64,000 bases of DNA, from the NCBI RefSeq assembly GCF_003867015.1, contig NZ_CP032548.1, positions 2,671,001 through 2,735,000 of the forward strand, read 5' to 3'. The stretch's first letter is position 1. Each line of letters begins with the position of its first letter. Shown piece after piece: positions 23,800 through 33,544 of this stretch. The position numbers and the translations under genes were made by a program. Origin of the DNA: Tenacibaculum singaporense (GTDB taxonomy: Bacteria; Bacteroidota; Bacteroidia; Flavobacteriales; Flavobacteriaceae). The notes beneath the pieces were generated by a model, which ran no database searches, was not told where the DNA came from, and saw only the letters and a list, made by a program, of their open reading frames with translations.

Positions 23800-26628
23800 A
23801 TGAAAAAAACATTATTAGGACTATCCCTGGCCTTCTTTATATCTACAGGGTATAGTCAAGCTTTAAAAGAAACACAACAAAAGCTACCAAAAAAAGGAAA
23901 AGTAAGTGCTATGAAAATCCCAACCGATCCTTCGGTTAAGATAGGGAAGCTATCTAATGGGATGACCTACTACATCAAACAAAACCCGAAACCAGCTAAC
24001 AAAGTAGAATTAAGATTAGTTGTAAATGCAGGTTCAATTTTAGAAGATGATGATCAATTAGGTTTAGCTCACTTCATGGAACACATGAACTTTAATGGTA
24101 CCAAAAATTTTAAAAAGAACGAACTAGTAGATTACCTACAATCTATCGGAGTTAAATTTGGTGCCCACTTGAATGCTTATACTGGTTTTGATGAAACTGT
24201 ATACATCTTACCTATCCCTAGTGATGATAAAGAAAAGCTTGAAAAAGGGTTTCAAATTCTTGAAGATTGGGCTCACGGTGCTTTATTGGAAGGGAAAGAC
24301 ATTGATGAAGAACGTGGTGTTGTTTTAGAAGAGTACCGTTCTCGTAGAGGGGCTGATAGCCGCATGCTAGAGAAATACTTACCAAAAGTAATGCACGGCT
24401 CAAAGTATGCTGAAAGATTACCTATCGGTACTAAAGAGAACTTAGAAACCTTCAAACATGAAAGTATTCGTCGTTTTCACAAAGATTGGTATCGTCCAGA
24501 TTTAATGGCTGTAGTAGCTGTAGGTGATGTTAGTGTTGATGTATTAGAAGAAAAAATCAAATCACATTTTAATAAAATACCAGCTGTTAAAAACCCACGT
24601 AAAAGAGAAGTTTCCCCATTAAAAAACCATAAAGAAACTTTCATCGCTATTGAAGCTGATAAAGAAGCTCCTTTTTCTAGTGTCCAATTAATGTACAAAG
24701 ATTATGGTGAAGCTACCCCAGATATTACCATTACTGATTACAGAAATTCAATTGTAAAGTCTTTATTTGCTCAGATGATTAACAATCGTTTAGATGAGTT
24801 ACGTAATAGCGAAAATCCACCTTTTGTATACGGATTTAGTTATCACGGAGGAACTTGGGCTCGCGGTAAAGAAGCTTACCAATCAAGAGCTGGTGTGAGT
24901 GCCGACGGACAATTAAAAGGTTTACAAGCTTTATTAGATGAAAGTGAGCGTGTTAAAAGATACGGTTTCCAACAAGGTGAATTAGATCGAGCAAAAATGA
25001 ATATTTCTGCTCGTATGGAAAAAGCATTTAAAGACAAAGATAAAAGAGAATCTAGAAGAATAGTTGGTGAATATGTAAACAACTACTTAGAACAAGAGCC
25101 AATTCCTGGTATTGAATGGGAGTACAAAGCTCATCAAACACTATTACCTTCAGTAAAACTAGAAGAAGTAAACAAACTTATTGAAAGTTATTTACATGAT
25201 GACAATCGTGTAGTTGTTATTACAGGTCCTAAAAAAGTTGTTACCGAGCAACAAGTTATAGATGCTTTAAATAATGTTAAAACAAAAGAGTTAAAACCTT
25301 ATGAAGACAAAGCTGTTGCGGCTTCATTAATAACAAAACAACCAACACCTGGATCTATAGTAAACGTTACTGAAAATAAAAATTTAGGTACAAAAACCAT
25401 GACCTTAAGTAACGGAGCAAAAGTTACCTACAAAAAAACCGATTTTAAAAATGATGAAGTATTATTTGAAGCATTTAGCTTCGGAGGAACTTCTTTATAC
25501 TCTGATGAAGAATTAAAAGCTACTTCTTTTGCTAACAGAGGACTTTCTGAAGCTGGAATTAATGGTTTTTCTAAAACAGATTTATCTAAAATGATGTCTG
25601 GTAAAATTGTTCGTGTTTCTCCCTATATTTCTGGGTTAAGTGAAGGCTTTAAAGGTTCTGCAACTCCTAAAAACCTAGAAGAATTATTCCAAATGGTGTA
25701 TTTATACTTTACCTCTTTAAATAAAGATGAAAAAGCATTTAACTCTTATGTAAATAAACAAAAAAGTTTCTTAGGAAATCTACTAGCTAGTCCTAATTTC
25801 TTTTTCCAAAAAGAAATGAGTGAATTTGTTTACGCAAAAGATCCTCGTTATACAGGTTTTCCTTCTCCTGAAAAATATGAAAAAGCTGATTACAACTTAG
25901 CATATAAAAAGTATCAAGAGCGTTTTGCTGATGCTGGTGATTTCAACTTCTATTTTGTTGGTAATGTTGATGAAAAGAAACTTGCTGAGTATGCAACTAA
26001 ATATATTGCTGGATTACCAGGAAAAAACTCTAATGAAACATATAAGGTTTCAGATTTCAGACCTTTATCTGGTTCTCATTCTAAAACAGTTACAAAAGGT
26101 AAAGACCCTAAAAGTAATGTTCGTATTACCTATCAAGGAAAAGCTAAATACAACAAAAAAGATGCTTTAGCTTTTAAAATCTTAGGTGAAGTTGTTGGTA
26201 TTAAATTAACAGAAAAGTTACGTGAACAAGAAGGCGGTGTATATTCTTCAAGAACTCGTGGTAGCATTTCTAAAATGCCTTATGGGTGGTATAACTTTAC
26301 CATTTCATACCCTTGTGCTCCTGAAAATGTTGAAAAACTAAAAAATATTTCTGTTGCTGAAGTTGCTTCTGTTGTTAAAAATGGGCCTACTAAAGAAGAC
26401 TTAATGAAAGCTCAAAAAGGAATGATTGCTGACTACAAAGAAGACCTTAAAAAGAACCGTTTTTGGTTAAGAACTATTAAAAATGTAGATTATCAAAACA
26501 ATGATGTTTCTGACATAGCCTCTTTTGAAGACAGAGTAAATTCTTTAACTATAAAAGATATTCAGAAAGTAGCTAAGAAATATTTAACTAATGGATATAT
26601 TTTAGGTGTTTTAAACCCTGAAAAATAA
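23800..26628 (+). CDS. M16-family zinc metallopeptidase (pitrilysin/insulinase-like), secreted
   Basis: The 942-residue protein has a signal peptide (cleavage near YSQ, residue 20). The N-terminal catalytic M16 domain has the inverted zinc motif HFMEH (91-95) and the distal glutamate in ERGVVLEE (about 171-178). A second, inactive M16-like half follows (about 530-935, starting TMTLSNGAKVTYKKT), as in full-length two-domain M16 enzymes. It is probably a periplasmic peptidase that degrades peptides. Monocistronic, bounded by near-identical terminators. Confidence 0.92.
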   Translation: MKKTLLGLSLAFFISTGYSQALKETQQKLPKKGKVSAMKIPTDPSVKIGKLSNGMTYYIKQNPKPANKVELRLVVNAGSILEDDDQLGLAHFMEHMNFNGTKNFKKNELVDYLQSIGVKFGAHLNAYTGFDETVYILPIPSDDKEKLEKGFQILEDWAHGALLEGKDIDEERGVVLEEYRSRRGADSRMLEKYLPKVMHGSKYAERLPIGTKENLETFKHESIRRFHKDWYRPDLMAVVAVGDVSVDVLEEKIKSHFNKIPAVKNPRKREVSPLKNHKETFIAIEADKEAPFSSVQLMYKDYGEATPDITITDYRNSIVKSLFAQMINNRLDELRNSENPPFVYGFSYHGGTWARGKEAYQSRAGVSADGQLKGLQALLDESERVKRYGFQQGELDRAKMNISARMEKAFKDKDKRESRRIVGEYVNNYLEQEPIPGIEWEYKAHQTLLPSVKLEEVNKLIESYLHDDNRVVVITGPKKVVTEQQVIDALNNVKTKELKPYEDKAVAASLITKQPTPGSIVNVTENKNLGTKTMTLSNGAKVTYKKTDFKNDEVLFEAFSFGGTSLYSDEELKATSFANRGLSEAGINGFSKTDLSKMMSGKIVRVSPYISGLSEGFKGSATPKNLEELFQMVYLYFTSLNKDEKAFNSYVNKQKSFLGNLLASPNFFFQKEMSEFVYAKDPRYTGFPSPEKYEKADYNLAYKKYQERFADAGDFNFYFVGNVDEKKLAEYATKYIAGLPGKNSNETYKVSDFRPLSGSHSKTVTKGKDPKSNVRITYQGKAKYNKKDALAFKILGEVVGIKLTEKLREQEGGVYSSRTRGSISKMPYGWYNFTISYPCAPENVEKLKNISVAEVASVVKNGPTKEDLMKAQKGMIADYKEDLKKNRFWLRTIKNVDYQNNDVSDIASFEDRVNSLTIKDIQKVAKKYLTNGYILGVLNPEK

Positions 26629-26650
26629 TTTTAAAGAAATTATAATTAAC

Positions 26651-26678
26651 AAAAGCTCTCAAGAAATTGGGAGCTTTT
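26651..26678. terminator. Intrinsic terminator after the M16 peptidase gene
   Basis: AAAAGCTCTCAA / TTGGGAGCTTTT with a four-base loop and flanking T-run. It also overlaps the end of the convergent glycosyltransferase gene and could serve both strands. Confidence 0.8.
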
Positions 26679-27630
26679 ATTTTTTTAAAAATTTAGATTC
26701 TAAAAAACCCAATCCATAACCATAAAACTGAGTAATAGTTGTAACTATACTCAACAGAGCTACTTGTAGATTTTTATTTTGAAATAGAGAATCTAAAAAG
26801 ATACAGGTAAAATAAAATCCATAAAAAGCCAATAATTGCCAATACCCGAAAAAAGCCACGATGATGGCAATATCAATTCCTATAATAAACAAACTCGGAA
26901 ACCAATAGGTTAATTTTGCTGTTTCAGGATACTTTTTATTTAAAACAGGTCTAGCTGTACCAAAAGCAAAAGTTTGCTTAAAAAACTGTTTTATTGTGCT
27001 TCTACGTTTATGATACACAAAAGCCTTTTCTATTAATTGTGTTTCAAAACTATTTTCCCAAAGGCGGAAAGTTAAATCGATATCTTCTCCTGCTTTCATT
27101 TTAGAAAAACCATTTGTTTTTTCAAAAGCAACTTTTGACAAGCCTAAATTAAAGCTTCTGGGTTGAAATTTACCAACCGATTTCTTTTTTCCACGAATTC
27201 CTCCTGTAGTTAATACCGAAGTCATTGAATAATTAATTGCTTTTTGTAAAGCAGAAAAATTAGGATGTGCAGCATCTGGACCTCCAAAAGCATCCGTATA
27301 TTTATATTCTAGTGCTTTTTTTACTTCGGAAAGATACTGTGATGGAATAATAACATCAGAATCTAGAATAATAAAATAATTTCCTGATGCTCTTTCCATT
27401 CCGTAATTACGACTTGCTCCTGCTCCACTATTTTCTTTATAAAAGTAGTTTATATTAAGTTTTGAAGTATATTTCTTTACTACTTCTTCGGATGAGTTTT
27501 CAGAACCATCTTCAATAATAAGTATCTCAAAGTCGTCTTTCAACTCTTGTTTAGTCAAGCTTTCTAACAACTCATCAATCTCTTGAGGTCGATTATAAAC
27601 AGGTACTATTATTGAAAACTTCAAGTCCAT
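26677..27630 (-). CDS. Family 2 glycosyltransferase
   Basis: The 317-residue protein has a GT-A fold: FSIIVPVYNRPQEIDELLESL at the N-terminus (split by strands), LIIEDGS (about 36-42), a DxD-like LDSDV (near residue 93) and AGEDIDLTFRLWE (about 180-192), whose ED motif corresponds to the catalytic base region. Two hydrophobic helices lie at the C-terminus (about 245-300), so it is membrane-attached. The acceptor is unknown; it is likely involved in surface glycan synthesis. It follows the DUF3050 gene by six bases. Confidence 0.87.
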   Translation of the reverse strand: MDLKFSIIVPVYNRPQEIDELLESLTKQELKDDFEILIIEDGSENSSEEVVKKYTSKLNINYFYKENSGAGASRNYGMERASGNYFIILDSDVIIPSQYLSEVKKALEYKYTDAFGGPDAAHPNFSALQKAINYSMTSVLTTGGIRGKKKSVGKFQPRSFNLGLSKVAFEKTNGFSKMKAGEDIDLTFRLWENSFETQLIEKAFVYHKRRSTIKQFFKQTFAFGTARPVLNKKYPETAKLTYWFPSLFIIGIDIAIIVAFFGYWQLLAFYGFYFTCIFLDSLFQNKNLQVALLSIVTTITQFYGYGLGFLESKFLKK

Positions 27631-27636
27631 TATAAC

Positions 27637-28410
27637 TTAAGCTCTTTGTTTAATTTGTTGAGCTATTCCATTCCAAAGTTGTATTCTTTTCTGTAAAGAT
27701 TCTTTGGCATAAAACAACACATCATCCCATTTTTGTTGATCTTCACCACACAATTCTTCAATCATTTGTAATGATAACGGTCCATGTTCATCACCATCTA
27801 ACTCAATATGCCTATTCAAATAATAAGTAAGCTTGCTATATGAACTTCCTTCTTTCTCTTCTGTGTTTTTTACAATTTCTAAGAATATATCTGGAATCAC
27901 ATCTTCTCTTCCAAAGGTAAAACTAGATGCTATGATATGTGGTTGTCTTGTTTTGATAACTTCAAAAGAAAAGTTTACAAAATCTTTTACCTCTTCAATA
28001 ATTGAACAATTTTCTATTGCTTGTTCAACAGGTTTTCCGTCAATAATATCTGAAATAAAGCTTGAAATTTGAATTGTACTAGCTCCAGCTTGACGCATGG
28101 CGTCAATATACATCTCAAAATGACTTTTAGGCTCCCCTAATTCATTTACATCTGTTTCTTCACCTAACACAATTTCATTGATAAAACGTGCTGTTTTGGT
28201 ATTCACAGCTGGCAACCAAGGTAAGGTTACACAAGTAAGCTCTCGCTGTAGCGCTTTTAGCAATGACATAAAATCCCATACAGCAAACACATGTGATTCC
28301 ATAAATAGTTTTACATCGTCAATATGCTTTAACGAATTGTATAATTCGTGCTCTTTTAACTGTTGTCTTAATGGTGCTAACTCCTTTTCTATCTGTAAAA
28401 TATTGTTCAT
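27637..28410 (-). CDS. DUF3050 domain protein (heme-oxygenase-like fold)
   Basis: I place the start at the ATG at 28410 ([11 protein letters not shown], 257 residues), because a TAGATTTG promoter box at 28434-28441 lies downstream of the longer ATG at 28452. The family matches well: [21 protein letters not shown] and LPWLPAVN near the N-terminus, [13 protein letters not shown], and [14 protein letters not shown] near the C-terminus. The spacing of the histidines and acidic residues fits the heme-oxygenase-like diiron fold, so an oxidase/oxygenase role is possible but unproven. Confidence 0.8.
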   Translation of the reverse strand: MNNILQIEKELAPLRQQLKEHELYNSLKHIDDVKLFMESHVFAVWDFMSLLKALQRELTCVTLPWLPAVNTKTARFINEIVLGEETDVNELGEPKSHFEMYIDAMRQAGASTIQISSFISDIIDGKPVEQAIENCSIIEEVKDFVNFSFEVIKTRQPHIIASSFTFGREDVIPDIFLEIVKNTEEKEGSSYSKLTYYLNRHIELDGDEHGPLSLQMIEELCGEDQQKWDDVLFYAKESLQKRIQLWNGIAQQIKQRA

Positions 28411-28430
28411 TTTGTAGCTATCAATAAAAA

Positions 28431-28452
28431 ATGCAAATCTAACGATTTGCAT
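28431..28452 (-). terminator. fabI terminator that overlaps the DUF3050 promoter
   Basis: A 9-bp perfect inverted repeat, ATGCAAATC / GATTTGCAT with a four-base loop, is followed on the minus strand by a T-run, as expected for the end of the fabI transcript. The -7 box of the next gene (TAGATTTG, 28434-28441) spans its loop and distal arm. Confidence 0.6.
28434..28441 (-). promoter_or_regulatory. -7 promoter element for DUF3050 gene
   Basis: TAGATTTG on the minus strand matches TANNTTTG and would start transcription near 28427, upstream of the ATG at 28410. This decides the start of that gene. Confidence 0.5.
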
Positions 28453-28481
28453 TTTATCTATATTCTATTTCAGTAAAGATC

Positions 28482-29294
28482 TTATTCTTCAATAAATCTT
28501 TCCATTACGGCATCACTCACTCCCATGTTAGAGAAACCTCCATCGTGGAATAAGTTTTGTAAAGTTACTTTTTTAGTTAAATCTGAGAATAATGAGATTG
28601 TATAATCTGCACATTCCAAAGCTGTTGCATTTCCTAATGGAGACATTTTCTCAGCATACGAAATAAATCCGTCAAACCCTTTTACTCCTTGACCTGCAGT
28701 TGTTGGTGTAGGTGATTGAGAAATTGTGTTTACACGTACTTTGTGATCTCTTCCGAAGAAATATCCAAAACTACGTGCAATACTCTCTAAATACGCTTTG
28801 TTATCAGCCATATCATTGTAATCTGGGAATACACGTTGCGCTGCCATATACGTTAATGCAACAATACTTCCCCACTCGTTCATGGCTTGTTTGTTATATA
28901 AAACGTTCATTACTTTATGAAAAGACACCGCTGAAACATCCCATCCTTTCGTAGTAAAATCGTATTTAGAATCTGTATAATGACGACCTTTACGTACATT
29001 AACTGACATACCGATAGAGTGTAAAACGAAATCGATTTTCCCTCCTAAAATTTCCATAGACTTTTCAACCAAATTGTTTAAATCATCCATAGAAGTGGCG
29101 TCAGCAGGAATAATTTCAGATCCGGTTTTTGCTGCTAAGTCTTTAATACCTCCCATACGCATTGCTATTGGTGCGTTGGTTAATACAAACTCTGCTCCTT
29201 CTTCATGAGCGCGTTCTGCTACTTTCCATGCAATAGAATTCTCATCTAATGCTCCAAAAATGATTCCTTTTTTTCCTTTTAATAAATTATACAT
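28482..29294 (-). CDS. fabI: Enoyl-[acyl-carrier-protein] reductase (FabI type)
   Basis: The 270-residue SDR protein has the FabI variant of the nucleotide-binding start (GIIFGALDENSIAWKVAE), VLHSIGM after strand 4 and the catalytic Tyr-x6-Lys (YNDMADNK). It performs the NADH/NADPH-dependent last step of each fatty-acid elongation round. It is typical in length and has a TATATTTG promoter box 39 bases upstream and a hairpin terminator downstream. It is a known target class for triclosan-like inhibitors. Confidence 0.93.
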   Translation of the reverse strand: MYNLLKGKKGIIFGALDENSIAWKVAERAHEEGAEFVLTNAPIAMRMGGIKDLAAKTGSEIIPADATSMDDLNNLVEKSMEILGGKIDFVLHSIGMSVNVRKGRHYTDSKYDFTTKGWDVSAVSFHKVMNVLYNKQAMNEWGSIVALTYMAAQRVFPDYNDMADNKAYLESIARSFGYFFGRDHKVRVNTISQSPTPTTAGQGVKGFDGFISYAEKMSPLGNATALECADYTISLFSDLTKKVTLQNLFHDGGFSNMGVSDAVMERFIEE

Positions 29295-29333
29295 ATTTAA
29301 AATATTTTAGTCTATCGTTGTTTGTTTTGAAAG

Positions 29334-29341
29334 CAAATATA
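29334..29341 (-). promoter_or_regulatory. -7 promoter element for fabI
   Basis: TATATTTG on the minus strand, perfect TANNTTTG, in the 50-base gap after recN. Confidence 0.5.
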
Positions 29342-29344
29342 CTC

Positions 29345-30997
29345 TTAATTTAATAATTCCTTTGCATGAGTCAATGCACTTTCAGAAACGTCTTTTCCAC
29401 TTAACATCTCCGCTATTTCTCTGATACGTTCGTCTTCTGACAATAACTTTAAATTAGAGGTTGTTACTCCTTTTTCCTCTCCTTTAAACACTTTATAGTG
29501 CTGCACGCCTTTTGAAGCTATTTGAGGTAAGTGTGTTATGGTAATTACCTGCATATGAGCACTCATATCTTGCATTATTTTTGCAATTTTATTAGATACT
29601 TCTCCTGAAACTCCTGTATCAATCTCATCAAAAATAATGGTAGGTAATTGTATATTTTCTGATAGTATTTTTTTAATCGACAACATGATACGAGATAATT
29701 CCCCTCCTGATGCTACCTTTTTCAATTCTCCAAAATTACCTCCTTTGTTTGCTGAGAATAAAAATTGTAAATTGTCTTTTCCGTTTGATAAATATTCTTC
29801 AGATGATAGTAATTCAATAGCAAAACGAGCATTTGGCATTCCTAATTCTGACAAAAGATATTCTAACTCTTTTTTCAACTTCGGAATTACTTTATTTCTA
29901 GATGTCGTAATCATTTTCGCTACGTCATCTAACTTCTTAGCTACCTCTTTAATTTCTGCCTCTTTTTGAGTCACTACTCCTCCTGCATCTTCAACCTGTG
30001 CTACTTTTTCTGCTAGCGACACATGAATTTCTTGCAATTCATTTATAGTTAATACTGAATGCTTTTTTTGAAGATTGTAAATAAGTTGCAACCTATCATT
30101 TAACTCTTCAATTTCATTCGGATTAAATTCAACTTCTTCATTCGCACTTTCTAACTCAGTAACTACATCATCTAACTCAATTTTTACACTTGTGACACGG
30201 TTTGCTAATTCTTCATACTGTTTTGAAAAAGAACTGATTTTTTGCAGTTTGCTCTCTAAAGAATTTAGCAACGTTTGAATTCCTATTTCTTCATTAATCG
30301 AAACACCTAAAGCTTCAGATAAATTCAACTTTATCTCTTCAATATTGTTTAATTTATCTAACTTTTCTTCTAAAACTTCTTGTTCTCCATTTTTTAAATT
30401 AGCCTCTTCAAACTCATTAAACAAGTGTAAATTGTACTCGTATTGTTCTTTCGATTTCTCAGTTTCTTCTTGAAGTACTTTCAGCTCTTTTCGTAATTTG
30501 TTATACGTACGTAAACCTCTTTTATACGATGCTATTTTAGCCTGATTTTTTGCTAAGGCATCAATCACAGAGAATTGAAAAGACACATCTGACAACTGCA
30601 TCGTTTGATGTTGCGAATGAATATCAATTAGCTTTGTTTTTAAAGCATTTAATACCGATAAAGTAACTGGTGTATCATTAACAAAAGCTCTCGACTTGCC
30701 CGAGGGCAAAATTTCTCTTCGAATTATGGTTTCTTGTTCATAGTCGAGGTCTAACTCTTCAAATAACTCTTGTAAAGCATATCCTTCCACCAAAAACTGT
30801 GCTTCTATAACACATTTTTTTTCAGTGTCTTTTAAAGCAGCCAAGTCTGCACGGTTCCCCATTACTAGCCCTAAAGCACCTAATAAAATGGATTTTCCGG
30901 CTCCAGTTTCACCTGTTATGATAGATAAACCGTTCGTAAAATCAATCGTTAACTGATTGATTAATGCGTAATTATGTATAGATAAATGTGTAAGCAA
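29345..30997 (-). CDS. recN: DNA repair protein RecN
   Basis: The 550-residue SMC-like ATPase has an N-terminal P-loop ITGETGAGKSILLGALGLV (split over residues about 28-46), a long central coiled-coil region (about 150-370) and a C-terminal ABC signature ASGGELSRIMLSIK with Walker B PTIIFDEIDTGVSG. It acts in double-strand break repair. It is the last gene of the bamD-rpoZ-coaBC-DUF4835-recN group, separated from DUF4835 by 127 bases. Confidence 0.95.
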   Translation of the reverse strand: MLTHLSIHNYALINQLTIDFTNGLSIITGETGAGKSILLGALGLVMGNRADLAALKDTEKKCVIEAQFLVEGYALQELFEELDLDYEQETIIRREILPSGKSRAFVNDTPVTLSVLNALKTKLIDIHSQHQTMQLSDVSFQFSVIDALAKNQAKIASYKRGLRTYNKLRKELKVLQEETEKSKEQYEYNLHLFNEFEEANLKNGEQEVLEEKLDKLNNIEEIKLNLSEALGVSINEEIGIQTLLNSLESKLQKISSFSKQYEELANRVTSVKIELDDVVTELESANEEVEFNPNEIEELNDRLQLIYNLQKKHSVLTINELQEIHVSLAEKVAQVEDAGGVVTQKEAEIKEVAKKLDDVAKMITTSRNKVIPKLKKELEYLLSELGMPNARFAIELLSSEEYLSNGKDNLQFLFSANKGGNFGELKKVASGGELSRIMLSIKKILSENIQLPTIIFDEIDTGVSGEVSNKIAKIMQDMSAHMQVITITHLPQIASKGVQHYKVFKGEEKGVTTSNLKLLSEDERIREIAEMLSGKDVSESALTHAKELLN

Positions 30998-31124
30998 ATT
31001 CTATTCTTTTGTAAAAAATAAAAGTAAGGATTTTGAATGAATTAAGTCAAACTAAAACAAAGGAAGTCTATTGATTTTTCAACAGCTTATAAACGTTACA
31101 TTTAAACCTATAACAAGTCTAATA

Positions 31125-32015
31125 TTACTGTAAATTCTTCCACTTATCTTTATAAGTAGGAGCAATTTTATTTAAAACTGTTATCATTTGTGATTGATTT
31201 CTCGATGCACCTCCATCAGAAAAAATATTTACTATTTCATCTCCTTTAGCATCTAAGAAAACGCGAATCATATAATTACCAATAGTAATATTGTGTAGTT
31301 TGTCTAAATCTAAAACACTTTTTTCAATTGCTTCTTTAGCTGAATTTTTATTATCAGCAAAATTATCGAAACCGTTACGGTGATAATTGTAGTAAATACT
31401 TCGTAAGGCACTAAATTTAGAAGACAATAAATTATCTATTAAAGCAAAACGATTTTGTTTTCCTACTTGATTTTGCCAACCAGACTCTCCGTTAGATTGT
31501 GCTAACAACATAATGTTTTCCGCTTGCTTTAAATAAGTCTCTCCTCCTTTCAAAGCAAAGGTATCTGCATCAACTCCTAAGATTGTATACACATAAAAAG
31601 CAATTGTAGAAATTAAATTAGATTCGTAAATAGTTGGATTGTAAATTAACGGATCGAACTCATTATAACGAAAGTTAAAATTTGTATCATTAATATTTAA
31701 AACAGGTGTAGCGTAAGTTGAGTTATATACAGGTCGTGTTGACTGCACTTGTATAGTTCCCGAAAAATTACTTCCGTTTTGTTCGTTTATAATAATATTG
31801 AATGCGCAGTTAATTCGTTCTTGTTGCTTAAAATTTCTATTCGTCCATTGTTTATCATTAATAAACTCTGTTAATGCTTTTTGTAACGTTTGATAAACTT
31901 GCTTGTTACTACTCTGTACTTTATCTGAATTGATAATTACAGTAGCATTCAACTCTTGTGAATAAGAAGAAAAAGCAACTGAAAGAAGAAAAACTATAAA
32001 GAAAAACTTACGCAT
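31125..32015 (-). CDS. DUF4835 family protein, secreted
   Basis: The 296-residue protein has a signal peptide (cleavage near YSQ, residue 19) and the family landmarks ATVIINSDKVQ, FNIIINEQN and VDADTFALKGGE. DUF4835 proteins are restricted to Bacteroidota; I recall that some are named PorD and linked to type IX secretion, but I cannot confirm that here. It overlaps coaBC by eight bases and so belongs to that operon, a conserved gene order in Flavobacteriia. Confidence 0.82.
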   Translation of the reverse strand: MRKFFFIVFLLSVAFSSYSQELNATVIINSDKVQSSNKQVYQTLQKALTEFINDKQWTNRNFKQQERINCAFNIIINEQNGSNFSGTIQVQSTRPVYNSTYATPVLNINDTNFNFRYNEFDPLIYNPTIYESNLISTIAFYVYTILGVDADTFALKGGETYLKQAENIMLLAQSNGESGWQNQVGKQNRFALIDNLLSSKFSALRSIYYNYHRNGFDNFADNKNSAKEAIEKSVLDLDKLHNITIGNYMIRVFLDAKGDEIVNIFSDGGASRNQSQMITVLNKIAPTYKDKWKNLQ

Positions 32016-33219
32016 TTAATTTTTGTATTATTTCGTTAACGATATCTTTTGATACTGCTTTTTTCGACTTTAAATCAAATGATTTTTCATTAAAGTCAGC
32101 ATCAATAATTGTAATTTTATTGGTGTCGGTTGCAAAACCAGCACCTTTATCACGTAACGAATTTAATACAATAAAATCTAAATTTTTGCGTGTAAGCTTA
32201 CTTTTTGCGTTTTGTACCTCATCGTTCGTTTCTAATGCAAAACCAACTAACAACTGTTTTTTCTTAATTTCTCCTAGAGATTTTAAGATATCTTTAGTAG
32301 GTTCTAACTCAATACTTAACGCTGCTTCTTTCTTTTTTATTTTTTGAGTAGCTACATTTTTTGGTCGATAGTCTGAAACTGCTGCCGATAACACAGCTAT
32401 ATCAACCTCATCAAAATACTTATGGCACGCTTCATACATATCTTGTGCTGACTTCACATCTATTCTATGAATAAATGAATGGTTTACTTGTTGATGAGAA
32501 GGTCCTGCTACTAAAAACACTTCTGCTCCTAAATTTGCCGCTGTTTTTGCAATTTCAAATCCCATTTTACCAGAGGAATGGTTTCCAATAAAACGTACAG
32601 GATCTATCACTTCGTAGGTTGGACCTGCAGTAATTAGCATCTTTTTCCCACGAAGTGGCAATTTAGATACAATATCTTTCTCTATAAAGTCAACAATATC
32701 TTCTGGTTCAGCCATACGACCTTCTCCAACCAATCCACTTGCTAATTCACCTGAAGTAGCAGGAATTAAGATATTCCCAAAACTTTGTAAACTTTCTAAA
32801 CTAGTTTTTGTTGATGGATGTTGGTACATATCTAAATCCATTGCAGGTGCAAAATACACTAGACATTTTGCTGATAAATAGGTTGCCAATAATAAATTAT
32901 CGCAAGTACCATTTGTCATTTTAGACAAGGTATTTGCTGTAGCTGGGGCAATTAACATTAAATCTGCCCACAAACCTAAATCTACATGATTATTCCACAG
33001 TTCATTTTCATCTTCTTTATCATAAAAAGTAGAATGAACTGGATTTTTTGATAAGGTGGAAAGTGTAAGAGGTGTTATAAAATCTTTAGACGCAGGAGTC
33101 ATAATTACTTTGACTTCTGCGCCTGATTTTATAAATAAGCGAACTAAGCTCGCTGTTTTGTATGCCGCTATACCGGCGGTAACACCAAGTAAAACTTTTT
33201 TACCGCTTAGTACAGACAT
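32008..33219 (-). CDS. coaBC: Bifunctional phosphopantothenoylcysteine decarboxylase/synthetase
   Basis: The 403-residue flavoprotein has an N-terminal CoaC half (about 1-180) with [28 protein letters not shown] and the [11 protein letters not shown] active loop. Its C-terminal CoaB half has [24 protein letters not shown] (read in two parts) and AAVSDYRP. It makes 4'-phosphopantetheine from phosphopantothenate and cysteine in CoA synthesis. It lies one base from rpoZ and overlaps DUF4835. Confidence 0.95.
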   Translation of the reverse strand: MSVLSGKKVLLGVTAGIAAYKTASLVRLFIKSGAEVKVIMTPASKDFITPLTLSTLSKNPVHSTFYDKEDENELWNNHVDLGLWADLMLIAPATANTLSKMTNGTCDNLLLATYLSAKCLVYFAPAMDLDMYQHPSTKTSLESLQSFGNILIPATSGELASGLVGEGRMAEPEDIVDFIEKDIVSKLPLRGKKMLITAGPTYEVIDPVRFIGNHSSGKMGFEIAKTAANLGAEVFLVAGPSHQQVNHSFIHRIDVKSAQDMYEACHKYFDEVDIAVLSAAVSDYRPKNVATQKIKKKEAALSIELEPTKDILKSLGEIKKKQLLVGFALETNDEVQNAKSKLTRKNLDFIVLNSLRDKGAGFATDTNKITIIDADFNEKSFDLKSKKAVSKDIVNEIIQKLNA

Positions 33220-33220
33220 A

Positions 33221-33541
33221 TTATTTTGTCTCTGGAGTTCTATAATATACCTTGTCGTTTAACCACTCTTCTACTGCAATAGCATGTGGTTTAGGTAAAC
33301 GCTCATAAAATTTAGAAACTTCGATTTGCTCTTTGTTTTCAAAAACTTCTTCTAAACTGTCGTTGTAAGTAGCAAACTCATCTAACTTATCAACTAATTC
33401 CTTTTTTAAATCAGAATTAATTTGTGTAGCTCTCTTTGCTATGATAGAAATAGCTTCATAAATATTATGTGTTGGAGCCTCGATAGCTTCTTTGTTATAA
33501 GTTACGGTACTTAACGGCGCTTTCGTTTCTTTATAATCCAT
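33221..33541 (-). CDS. rpoZ: RNA polymerase omega subunit (Bacteroidota type)
   Basis: The 106-residue protein has THNIYEAISIIAKRATQIN (25-43), the RpoZ/Rpb6 core helix, with a clade-specific C-terminal extension ending in WLNDKVYYRTPE. Omega promotes RNA polymerase assembly. It sits three bases after bamD and one base before coaBC, the standard flavobacterial arrangement. Confidence 0.88.
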   Translation of the reverse strand: MDYKETKAPLSTVTYNKEAIEAPTHNIYEAISIIAKRATQINSDLKKELVDKLDEFATYNDSLEEVFENKEQIEVSKFYERLPKPHAIAVEEWLNDKVYYRTPETK

Positions 33542-33544
33542 TTT

